From the NCBI GenBank assembly GCA_940337035.1, contig CALNHX010002286.1, positions 121,182 through 185,181 of the forward strand: a stretch of 64,000 bases of DNA, in the 5' to 3' direction. The notes under the pieces are model-generated. The model was not told where the DNA came from. It saw only the letters and a list, made by a program, of their open reading frames with translations, and did no database searches. The position numbers were made by a program, and so were the translations under genes. Source of the stretch: Agriotes lineatus (Eukaryota > Arthropoda > Insecta > Coleoptera > Elateridae). This document shows, in pieces, positions 9,581-19,225 of this stretch (its first letter is position 1; each line of letters starts with the position of its first letter).

Positions 9581-10240
9581 ATATAAGCGATGCGTATTTT
9601 TTTAAGATATGGCGTTTTTAATAAAAACTAATAGTAGAATAATAGTATATTATGGAACAAGTGCGTGCAGCTGACTTTTTTTACACGAGCGTGGCGTTTG
9701 AGCCACGAGCGGCAGTCGAGTAGCGCATCCACATGTACTTTTTGTACGACGTCACATTTAAAAAAGGAATTAAGAAAACATGGTGATGGTTTAATTTTCT
9801 TTATTGTAGTTATTATTAATTGTAATACATATTACAATTTCCCAGTTTAAAGATGATTTCGATGCCATTCACGGTCATTGTCATTATGTAACGAACGACT
9901 TCCCACCTTCGTTGAGTAATGAAAGTGAGCGATTCGTTAAGTTCTTCAATCTCAACAATGTCGCTGTCCATTCTTAGTTTAAAGTTCAATTATTTTAACA
10001 ATTCATAAAATATCGTGAAAAATTAATTAAAGTTTAAAGAATTACTTTGCACACCTGAGTGTGTAAAGCTACTGCTTTACGCATGGGAGTAGAGAAACAC
10101 GTTTTATAGACGGCCATTTTAATATATGTATTTTGAATATGTTTACGGGTCGGATTACGGACTTTCGAGGGCCGGTTGCCTACCCCTGCTCTAAATGGCC
10201 ACGCGTGAAGAAGCACCTCTTTATCCACACGTTATATAAA
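9581..10240. other. LINE remnant, then a lone hAT end
   Basis: On the minus strand 9581-9660 continues the LINE interrupted at 7891 (IKNAIS, a stop, then KNTHRLY joining KQYRLNP). Further on, 10174-10188 reads GGTTGCCTACCCCTG, close to the right end of the outer hAT, but I find no matching left end. Sequences at about 9661-9705 and 10189-10230 are loosely complementary. No genes. Confidence 0.5.
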
Positions 10241-10483
10241 ATACTATAGCTAGAAGCAAATAATATAAATTGTATTTTTCGAACAAATGACTGCAGACTG
10301 TCAAATATCATCAGAATTGTGATATTAAATGCATTTGTTTTTTTTACCAAAGCTGTCTGACCAATTAATTAGAATAAGAAAATGTCTCAAAAATGCTATA
10401 ATGTAATGTAAAATAATGCAATGCTATAAAAGTTTAAGATCTATGAAAAGAGAAAAAAATATCTTTCAAACCGTATAAAAAAT

Positions 10484-11212
10484 ATATACAGATTGTCGAA
10501 AATCTGTTTCGAACATAGGAAATTAATGAGTGCGACAAGGAATACACAGACAAAATGAGTAGCAGGACAAAGATAAAATGTAATCATGGCTAGGTAAATT
10601 TTTAAACTAAAATTAAGTCAATGAAACAAACAAACACTTCTATCAAATATTTTATCTGTCATTATAAGGGTATGAAGTGAATTGTCCTGGAGCGTAATTT
10701 TATATCTAAGATACCTTAAAATAGAGTCATTAATTTTAATTAATGTACTGGTAGGACATAAAATAATTAAAATAAATATGTGAATAGTAAACGATCGTGT
10801 TGGAGACAGTGATTGAGTATCTCACGGATTTTAAAATGAATAACACTTGATGCTTTTGAATTGAATTTATTTGAGTTATGCAGCTCCTGAAATGTTGGGG
10901 TGCAGTCGCACCGGAAGCCAATACACAACTGACCTTTACATTTCTAGCTAAACTCAAACTAAGGGTAAGTGGGGCGAAAAACGGCAGTGAGTTGTTGCAG
11001 TGAACAATTAGTATATTTAAACCTCACGTTATCCTACTCTTAATGACAGATAAAATATTTGACAGAAGTGTTTGTTTATTTCATTGACCTAATTTTAGTT
11101 TAACAAATTACCTACCCATTCTATCTTTGTCCTGCTACTCATTTTGTTTGTCTTCCGTGTCGCACTCATTAATTTCCTATGTTCAAAACGGATTTCGGAC
11201 AATCTGTATATA
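10484..11212. mobile_element. Foldback repeat with ~185-bp arms
   Basis: Left arm 10484-10672 and right arm about 11032-11212 are inverted copies. Both carry ATACAGATTGTC, GGAAATTAATGAGTGCGACA, AATGAGTAGCAGGACAAAGA and AAACACTTCTRTCAAATATT. The 360-bp middle is AT-rich without a credible gene. No target duplication was recognised; the right end is occupied by a SINE insertion. Likely a foldback-type or MITE-like element. Confidence 0.75.
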
Positions 11213-11218
11213 TGACTA

Positions 11219-11418
11219 GTAGTAGTAGTAGTAGTATTTTCGGGGAGACTCATGTCTAGCAAGTAGGCCTTCATAGGCCCTTTTTGCCAACCCCGTGGAC
11301 AAGGTCTAGGCTTTCATCCGCATTTTTTTATTTTGAAAAGCCTCACCGGGATCGGGGATCGAACTCTCGACCCTTATATCAGTAGCCAGAATGCTTACCA
11401 CTGAGCTATGGAGCCCGG
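11219..11418 (-). mobile_element. tRNA-derived SINE
   Basis: Read on the minus strand, the head has an A-box-like TAGCTCAGTGGTAAGC and a B-box-like GAGTTCGATCC at tRNA spacing, so it carries an internal RNA polymerase III promoter. A unique body follows, then a (TAC)n tail (TAG repeats on the plus strand at 11219-11235). A target duplication, CTGTATATATGACTA at 11204-11218 and CTGTATATGACTA at 11419-11431, brackets it. Its head resembles that of the SINE at 19053. Confidence 0.88.
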
Positions 11419-11431
11419 CTGTATATGACTA

Positions 11432-12067
11432 TATGGTGTATTTAAAAAAATCAACATGGCGTCGTAATTTAAAAGAAACAAAAACCAAAACGCTTGACTT
11501 GAAAATGTTTTGAGAAATAACGCCTAAACAATGTTTATTCGAACATTTTTAAAATTATGTTTTCATTTAATAAATAAATGAGGCCCCACCCTGTATTATA
11601 GATGTGGGCGCATTCTAGTAACCCTCTTTCTCCGTGCCATTTAACTGATGAGCTGTCCTTGTCGATGTACTAAACAATCATTAGTGTATTCGAGTCTAAT
11701 GGAAGTTGTCGGGAAAATTAGTCAATCCAGTTGTTTCCCAGCAAATCCTTTGTAAGAAGATGTATGTAGTGCTAGCGTGCAGTCGAATAATCCGGTCCCA
11801 TGCAAATCTATAGAACCGACTGCAATCACTTGCGTCCTGAAATATCACCACTTGTTTAAATCCCGCGTGCTCGCGCTCGTATGTCACACGTCTCTATTAC
11901 CCCTATTTGTCTGCCCACCTCGCACAATATTCTACGTGGAAAGCCTAAAAATGCCGTGACGAAAAGCGCACTTGTTCTAACACCTTGTACGTGATGTAAT
12001 CTTTGGCAACACCCAGCTCGTTTTTCTTCCGCTGTCGGCTTATCTCTCATGGACACTGTGTTTCTAG
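11432..12067. other. Intron-like sequence before the I-BAR exon
   Basis: AT-rich without repeats or ORFs that I can assign. The last ~55 bases form a pyrimidine-biased stretch ending TTTCTAG at 12061-12067, a good 3' splice site for the exon that follows. Confidence 0.5.
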
Positions 12068-12141
12068 GGCGGCCATCCAAGCCATCGCATCCTACTTGGA
12101 CGCCTTCCAGAAAATCGCCGACTCAGCCACCAACGCCAGAG
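12068..12141 (+). CDS. mim: Exon of an I-BAR (IMD) protein, MTSS1/missing-in-metastasis homologue
   Basis: A 74-nt exon with acceptor TTTCTAG before it and donor GTGAGT after it. It encodes AAIQAIASYLDAFQKIADSA then TNAR, with one base borrowed at each end. LDAFQK.AD.ATN.RG is a hallmark of the I-BAR domain of MTSS1/MIM proteins, which bind phosphoinositide membranes and actin to promote outward membrane curvature. IRSp53-type I-BARs diverge here. GC content and codon quality stand out from the surroundings. No other exon of the gene was found, so upstream and downstream introns each exceed the window on that side. The match is from memory of the family, not an alignment. Confidence 0.72.
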
Positions 12142-12744
12142 GTGAGTACATTATTCTGCCTTTGTTTGTTTTGGTCGTTACTACTTGTATACACGCCCTT
12201 ACAAGTTATCTCTGTATTATTTTGTGACAATAATATGTATTTCAGTTATTGGAGGCTGACGGGTGTGTAACCACCTTAACTGCAGTACTGAAATTTTAAA
12301 CAAATCTGTGAAATGGATAATAAATATTTATTATTTTCTCTATTTCAATCAATAAAAATCATAACAATTAATTATACTATTGGAAATTTCACTATGAGAA
12401 ATTCAATGCTTGTAGTTACAGTATTTGTTTTAATTTTTAATTTTAAGAATCATACAGGTTCTGCATAATTACATAAATCTAAAATAGAAATATAAATAAA
12501 GTTACGCCTGAGAGCTTACTTACGGTGATAAGATTGTTGGTTACTTCTCAAAAACACACATTGTGATCACTGCAAAAAACTCGAAGCAATTCTATCACAT
12601 CTTCAAAGTCGAACAAAATTATAATAATTCGTAACTAACTTTAATAAAATTTTATGTATACCAAGCATAAGCCTATATCAGACAATAGAGTTACTACATT
12701 TAAAGTCCGAGCATTGTTATAAATGGCTAAGGTATATGAAATAT
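12142..12744. other. Intron start, no features
   Basis: After the GTGAGT donor the sequence turns AT-rich. I see no ORF, RNA gene or repeat structure worth naming. Confidence 0.5.
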
Positions 12745-12953
12745 GGCTATAGTCAATACTAAGAACAAGGCCTCAACTCTGCCGCGTAACGTCAGCACAG
12801 GTAGGTCCAATTGGCCAATGATTGCATCTATCGAGCCTCTTTATCGCGATGCTCGAGGCGGAGTAAAATCAATGATTGTCCAATTCGACCTACCTGTGCT
12901 GACGTAACGCCGGAGAGCTGAGACCTTGTTCTTCAGATAGTATTGCTACAGCC
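12745..12953. mobile_element. 210-bp MITE
   Basis: Inverted arms of about 80 bp: GGCTATAGTCAATACTAAGA then ACAAGGCCTCAACTCT at the left, and the complement of GGCTGTAGCAATACT with ACAAGGTCTCAGCTCT at the right. Both arms contain ACGTCAGCACAGGTAGGTC. The centre is an AT/GC mix at about 12825-12865. No target duplication is clear. Superfamily not assigned. Confidence 0.75.
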
Positions 12954-13019
12954 TGTGTATTTTTTCCACGTAATTTAAACAACGATAATAAATAATTATT
13001 ACGAAGTGAATGGGTGTAT

Positions 13020-13418
13020 TAGCGAAATATTCATGACGTAGATTCGCATAAACCGGCAGTCAGTAAATAAATCGTATTTTTGGTAATATATGAACCGCAA
13101 AATCTTATCTTGTACTTTGTCAATTGCTTTGATATGTCATAGTATGAGGATATTAGATACGAATACTCAAATGTAGGTCGTACAAGTGTGAAATATAATA
13201 TTTTTATACTAGTTTTTATATTTCTGAATTCGCGCGATTGTTTAATAATAAATCCCAAATTTTTATAAGAGTCAGCCAGAATGCGTTCAATTTTGAAATC
13301 TTGAAATTCAGGGTGATGTCATACATGTTTTAAATGTCATAGATACATGTTTTAATATATATATATATTACTATAGTACCAGCAAGGTTATAATTAAATA
13401 TAAGCGAATTTCAATTAC
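13020..13418 (-). pseudogene. Decayed LINE RT, C-terminal part
   Basis: The minus strand reads ILADSYKNLGFIIKQSRE and FRNIK.SIKILYFTLVRPTFEYS, the post-YADD region of Jockey/CR1-group RTs (usually LGFI.R...F....L..LY..LVR..LEY). It continues the fragment at 14020-14620, from which it is separated by two MITEs. Frameshifts and stops are frequent. Confidence 0.75.
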
Positions 13419-13610
13419 GTACACTTGGTTTCATTTGAATCGACTACACCTAAAAAGTGAAATAGCCGCTTTTCTAACTTGTATTTCCAGCATAAATAAT
13501 ATAACTAATTATAGTTAGTTGGCGCTTCCAGTAACTAGGTAACTAGAAAATAATACAAGTTTACATATCCAAAAATTAGGTGTAGTCGATTTCAATGAAA
13601 CCAACTGTAC
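13419..13610. mobile_element. 192-bp MITE inside the LINE
   Basis: The ends are inverted: GTACACTTGGTTTCATTTGA at the left and the complement of GTACAGTTGGTTTCATTGAA at the right, both followed by ATCGACTACACCTAA. The arms are about 35 bp or more. It directly abuts the next MITE, with four bases (aaaa) between them. Confidence 0.8.
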
Positions 13611-13614
13611 AAAA

Positions 13615-14019
13615 TAACATGTGAGCAAATGAAAACGAAATCAAGCTTAGCTTTGAAAAAGTTAAGTCATGTGCTCTATTACTTCTGATGTTGTTAATTT
13701 AAATATGACAGTTGTTATAATAGTGGATTTGTCTAGTTGTTTAAATGATCAAATTTTAAATTACACATGTTTAATGAAGAACAAAAGATTTTTATAATCG
13801 AAATGATTGATGTAGCAGATGTAACATTGTTTAAGTGTTGGTTTTTTAACTTAATTTTCAAATAACATTTTGACGTGACCGTCGGTTACAGTTATGCAAT
13901 GGTTTAGGTTATGTATGTGTATTTAATTCTAGAACATTAACATGATATGAATTAATAATCGACATATGTTTCAATTTTCAAAGCCAAGCTTGATCACATT
14001 TTCGTTTGCTCACACGTTA
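13615..14019. mobile_element. MITE with ACATGTGAGCAAATG ends, copy 1
   Basis: Termini TA-ACATGTGAGCAAATGAAAACG and its near complement ending CGTTTGCTCACACGT-TA suggest a TA target duplication, as in Tc1/mariner. The arms extend 45 bp or more through ATCAAGCTTRGCTTTGAAAA. A 199-bp copy is at 37955-38153. No transposase. Confidence 0.82.
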
Positions 14020-14620
14020 GATTACAAGGTATTTTGAAATATTTACAGAAAGTTTATTTTAATGTTCCAGTTATATAGTTTATTAATATTATTATGAAAC
14101 CGTGAACAATCACGAATAGAATTGATTTTAACAAAAATGTTTTGTTCATCTGCAAGTAAGACACTTTTAGTGAGCTAATTTGTTGGGCAGGTCATTGATG
14201 AATATTAAGAATAATAATGATCCTAGGTAAGAACCTTTTGAGTTCGCATTGAACTTGCCTGAGGTATTTCCATTAAATGCAATAATGAATTTACGTGATT
14301 TTAAATAAGAGGCAAAAAAACTGCCCAAATATAATTAATTGACTTTATCAAACGCTTTAAAAATATATGTAAAATACATCTATCTGTTGCTTGCTTTCAA
14401 GTACTGCATAAATGTGATTAGCAAATACTAAAATATTATTTGAGAACAAAAAAACTCGTAAAACTATCCACAATGCTAAATGCATCTAAGAGTACTTCAT
14501 TCACAATTTGGTAGTCTGTCGACGCAATCATAAGCTATTGTCCACTAACAGCTGGATTTCTTTAAATACGTACAAATTGAAATTTTTACAAAACACCAAA
14601 TATCAAGAGTTACAATGTAA
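14020..14620 (-). pseudogene. Decayed LINE RT, N-terminal and palm part
   Basis: Minus-strand traces in order: RRQTTKL (template-grip region), FKAFDKVN (motif A), SYLGSLLFLIFINDLPNKLA (replacing PQGS.LGPLLF..FINDL) and LADEQNIFVKI (in place of FADD.KIF). Many frame breaks. Together with 13020-13418 it forms one dead LINE, probably Jockey or CR1 group, split by two MITEs. Confidence 0.72.
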
Positions 14621-14973
14621 TCACACTTGTTTCAATATAATTGTTTAAATCATATCCACAGTATATTTCTTCTTATTAGTCTAAATATTGTACACCGATC
14701 ATTTTCTTAATAATAGATACTTGCAATGAATTAATTTTTAAGACGAATATTAGTTTCGTACAATATTGGAAAGAGAACGCTGACGAGGAACCAAAAAACG
14801 TATTCAAATGGTTTGTCTCGCTGTTACAGAGTACCTACATCGTTACAACCGTTATTTCAATACAAAAACTAGAAATATCCAGAATACTCGGAAAAACAGC
14901 GTTTGCAAATTTATATTTGACATATCACTCTTTTATTTTCTCACAGCCATCCATTTTCCAAACTTATATTATT

Positions 14974-15260
14974 TTTTGCTTTTTTTAACAATAAAAGTAG
15001 TATTGGGTTCACAGCAAAAATTCGAAATTGAGTTTTCAACAGATCTTCATGTTTTTGTTCATTGGTTTGTCTGGCTGTGTGTCTGTGTCTGAGCAGAATA
15101 TCTCAAAAACGAAAAGAGATATTACGTTGAAAGTTCATATATAAGTAATGTGTACTATCTAGATGCAGCAAGCTTTTGAAGAAAATCGCATAACCGGAAG
15201 TATGGTGTTTACTCTTGTGATTTTTCAGTTTTTTTCGATTTTCCCAAAAACGGCCGTAAC
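14974..15260. repeat. Dispersed repeat, copy 2
   Basis: It shares TTCGAAATTGAGTTTTCAAC, AGATCTTCA, a short GTCTGTGT run and ATATCTCAAAAACGAAAAG with the copy at 718-910, but here the sequence continues past the point where the LOA-type LINE cut the first copy (AGATATTACGTTGAAAG). Family unknown. Confidence 0.65.
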
Positions 15261-15778
15261 GATTTTTTTAAATAATTCGGAGAGGTTAAAAACACTTTTT
15301 TAACTAATTATAAGATCACTGTAAAAGGAAATAGTGTGCGTGTATCACACCATATTTTTTAAATTAAATGAATTTGTGAAAATCGTGATCTTGTTCAATG
15401 TGTTGTCTACCTAGTTGTTACACGATAAAATGGGCACCCTGTATAAACGTATGTTGTGCCTGCGTCTCTGCGACACGTTTGCATCAGGCGCACTTCGTCG
15501 CCGATCGGATGTGTCACCACCGCGTCCTTTAAGTACATCAAGCATTGCACTTTATTACCCGAGCAGGTAAAACGTCTTACTAACAATAATATTATTGATG
15601 GGAGCGCAAATCCCATGGGCTGTATTGTTTTTTCTTTGGAAATTAATGTAATTCGCATTACTAAGTGTTTTCTTTGACCGTTTCAGTATTATTAGCAACA
15701 TCAAGATATTTTTTACATACTTTTCAACACTAACCGCAATTAGAACTAACAATAGTAATTTGTACAACTACTAGTTTT
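15261..15778. other. Unassigned stretch
   Basis: It contains GGGCACCCTGTATA near 15431, which looks like one end of a mariner-type MITE whose partner I could not find, and a somewhat GC-rich patch at 15446-15545 without recognisable coding. Confidence 0.3.
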
Positions 15779-16110
15779 AAAAGTCATACTTTTTTTCATG
15801 AATTTGCAGTTTGATAACGAGGGCGAAGCCCGAGCTAATCAAGCAAATTAATGAAAAAAAGGACTTTCAAAACATGTTGTACACGTAGTTTTTTTGCATC
15901 GTGATCTCTTGGTCGAAATTTAGTCGAAAAGGACTTCGGAATTGACAACTGTCAAATTGACATTTCAATAAAATAGTTAAAAAAGTGTCATTTTTTTCAA
16001 GATTTTGCCTTAAAAGAAGTGAAACTTTCAATACGATTTTTCGTTAAAAAAAGACGACTCACGATCACTATGCAATAAAAGTTATATGTCTTGCAGTGCG
16101 CTTTCTTTAT
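15779..16110. mobile_element. ~330-bp MITE, copy 1
   Basis: The order is AAAAGTCATACTTTTTTTCA, GAGGGCGAAGCCCGAG hairpin, TTGACAACTGTCAAATTGAC, and CGATTTTTCGTTAAAAAAAG near the far end. The same blocks occur in reverse order and orientation at about 33870-34200. No ORF. Neither the exact ends nor the target duplication could be fixed. Confidence 0.6.
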
Positions 16111-17217
16111 TAAAGGCGTTAGAATATTATCTTTTGTAATTTTTTTATATAGAATAGAATTTTACAAATGGAAAAATTATTTTAGATAGAATAAGACTAC
16201 CTATGTGGTGGGCTCAGAAGCTAGTAATAATATATTTAATAACTGTGCAGCATTAACAAACTTATTTGCACACTGTAGAAGTAGTAATACTTATCTATAT
16301 GTCTCAAAATTTAAATGTATATAACTCAAGTGTCTAGGAAGTTTGAGTACATCTAGAAAGTATTTAGAAAAAGTAATTTATTTTTAGTTTTTAAAAATAA
16401 CGTATTTGACATATAGGACTGTCTTTTGATTTATCCATGACCTACTACACTGACACTACGTACACAAAATTTTAGAGGCCCAGGACTTTCTAAAACCATA
16501 AATTTTGGATACTTTCTAGACGTACTATACAATATTCATAGAAAATTAATTTAATATTTCAAATCAGACCTTGTCGACAGTTTAGCATGCTCTAATTAAG
16601 AACAGATGCGTGATAAGCTTAATAAACACAATACTTCAGAAGCTTGGACTATATCTTTACATATTTAAAGCAGTTGTTATTGCAGCTGAACGAATATTTG
16701 CAAATGCTATTCCATGCAATGTAATATAGCTGGGCGTTACTTACTGTATGTATACATTAATTAATTATTTATGAATGAACAAGTGTCATGAAAACAATAC
16801 CACGTCGGCGTCGTACAGCATATTTCGTTCGCGTACTTTAAAAAGATTCATAAGTAGATGTTTATTAATCTATACTTTCATTAATTATCATGTTTTGCAC
16901 TTTTATATACTTTTATATACTAGGAATATTTTGTTTAAAATTTCCTTTTGCAAGTTGGAAGATAGTTACGGGTAATAGTTATTTACATTACGAGTGCGGT
17001 AGGGTTCATTTTGCAGCTCCAGATTTTAATTTTTGAAGCACGACGCGAAGCGGAGTGCTTTATTTAATAAAACTTAGCGCGATAAAATGCTTAACGCACG
17101 AGAATTGTATTACATTTTTTGCCCGACATATGTTTTGTTAACATTTTTATAAATTCGAGATTTTACTTTCGAATATCGAAAATGCTGCCTTCAGCAGTCG
17201 TAAATATTGACTTTCTT
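16111..17217. other. AT-rich sequence, one hairpin
   Basis: Mostly featureless. At 17036-17062 GAAGCACGACGCGAAGCGGA then GTGCTT forms a small GC-rich hairpin of the kind seen in the centre of several repeats here. No gene seen. Confidence 0.4.
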
Positions 17218-17473
17218 TATATTGAGAGATAAAAAAATTGATCCTCAGCGGGCTGTGGAAATTCAAACGTATGAATAATATGTAGGTGGCACTGTAAGTC
17301 TATGTCAAATTCGAGGTTATCAGGTTAGGTTTTCCGTCAGTTTTGACACAGTCTGACGCAAAACCTAACCTGCTAACCTCGAATTTGACATAGACTTACA
17401 GTGCCACCAACATATTCATACGTTTGAATTTCCACAGCCCGCTGAGGATCAGTATTTTTTATCTCTCGATATA
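17218..17473. repeat. Palindromic repeat, copy 2 (256 bp)
   Basis: The same 112-bp core as copy 1 (17291-17402). Symmetry continues outward through GGCTGTGGAAATTCAAACGT, GATCCTCAGCGG and an AGAGATAAAAAA block on both sides, with small indels. The arms total about 125 bp. The outer arms differ from those of copy 1. No coding capacity. Confidence 0.85.
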
Positions 17474-19041
17474 TCCAAAACGCAGCTGAACGAGGAATTG
17501 CATAACTAGCGTTTCTGCAAATATATTTTATTACTACAAAGCAATTTTTTTAAATGTCTCTGAAAGCTAAAAATTCTCTAGTCATTTTACCGCACCGGGA
17601 TGCGTAAAATACAGAGTAACTCAAATCGTAATTACAGTGGACGCGAACTGTGCATGAATGTGTTGTTTACACGTCGGGAGGCTAAAAACGTTAACATATT
17701 ACTAAGGCAACAGCTAACTAACGTAACGTAGACGCATTTTTATTACTGTGTGGGTTAACTGTATACTATACAGTTACGTACTTTAATTTTTTTGTCATAA
17801 AATGATTTACTTTAGCTTCATTTAAACCTTAATTGAAATGTTTTCAATGCACCACTATGCTTAAGTATAAAAATCTAGGTTTATGACTTAAATGTTACTT
17901 GATTTAGCACATGTTGGCAATAGGGATAAATCATATATACGTTTTCATCCAGCAAAAAGAAATTCCAACCGCCTGTAGTAATAATGAATAATGATAGGTA
18001 ATAATAATCCCTGTGGCAGAATTTCTACAACCACTATAATTTCATGACTGTCGCATTTAATTAAAGTTCCACCGGCGCTATCATTATTCCCAGATTTTGG
18101 TATTCATTTGTATGCGCGATAGCTCGCATCATGTACAAAGTACAATATTAGTTCCGCTGGAATCGAATGGGTTTCCAAAATTTAGTAATTTATTTTTAAA
18201 CAGCGGTAAAAGCCTTTCTCGACAGAAAACAAACCAAACGCCACAACTTGTAAACTTCGGCTACTCTTGGAGCCATCTGCCTGTTATTCTTCGCGCGATT
18301 TATTTTACGGTTTCGGAAGCTTTTCGAAAAATAAACATCTTTTCATCTTTTTACTGAAACTCGCCATGTGGACGTCTGTTGGATTTGAATTCAATCTGTT
18401 TCTTACTGCATAAGAGGGATCCGAAATAGAAATGTAAATTTGGTGTTTTTCAATTGTTCTTTAAGTGATCTATAATGCTATTTTTAGTTTTTCTCAAATT
18501 GAATTAATAAATAATACAAGGTTTTCTAGTTTTACTATGTCAATTGTTTTTTCCTTTTTGCAAAATTAAATCCTTTACGTATTTTTACTTGATTTTTCTT
18601 TGACCTTGTTTTTAGACCGTGCCTAACTAGTAAATAGCCCTGACAGGAACAGATATTTCCATACAATTTAGACATTTAAATGTTAAGGCGAAAGTAATTG
18701 ATAAATTCACCCTTAAAAATATGAGTCATGTGAAACCCTGAGTGTAACTACCCTCGTTATTAACAGGGTTATTGATCTAAATTCAAGACTTACTAGCGTA
18801 ACTTCAGCTGTAAACAGTATTGTTGTAGTACACTGTTATTCTTAGATGGTAAACCAATAAAATGTTTTAAAAAACTCGTTGTAAGCGATATATCTTAGTA
18901 TATATATTAAGTACTCGTTCTAAAAGAATTTCGATGTATTTCAATAAATGTTGCAATCTACTATAGATTAATATTTTCTAATCAAAGTGGTGGTATTAAT
19001 TGATCCTAGTGAATCATAAGTGGTAATGTTACCGAAAAAAA
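17474..19041. other. Intron-like AT-rich sequence
   Basis: No convincing genes. Around 17990-18060 the minus strand has a weak LPQG-like stretch that could be a LINE ghost, but this is below what I would call. Confidence 0.35.
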
Positions 19042-19052
19042 ATTGTTGATAT

Positions 19053-19185
19053 CAGTCCAATAGGCCGCGCCCGGTGGCTCAGTGGCTAAGCATCCTGACT
19101 ACTGATCCAAGGATCGTGGGTTCGATTCCGTACTAGGCTTGGAACTACTTGGGTTGGCAAAGTACCCCGCATGCCAATAAATTAT
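19053..19185 (+). mobile_element. tRNA-derived SINE
   Basis: A-box-like GGTGGCTCAGTGGCTAAGC and B-box GGTTCGATTCC (19119-19129) at tRNA spacing, followed by a short body and an AT-rich tail. The 11-bp duplication ATTGTTGATAT at 19042-19052 and 19186-19196 brackets it. The head shares CTCAGTGG, TAAGCAT and CTACTGAT with the SINE at 11219, so both probably derive from the same tRNA or SINE lineage. Confidence 0.88.
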
Positions 19186-19225
19186 ATTGTTGATATAGGT
19201 GGCCAGGGGGCTTTTATATGTGACC

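Noticed and set aside
17960..18070. Possible LINE RT trace (LPQGLLLPIII on the minus strand)
   Set aside because: Only PQG plus hydrophobic residues, with no YADD or motif A nearby; too weak to separate from chance.
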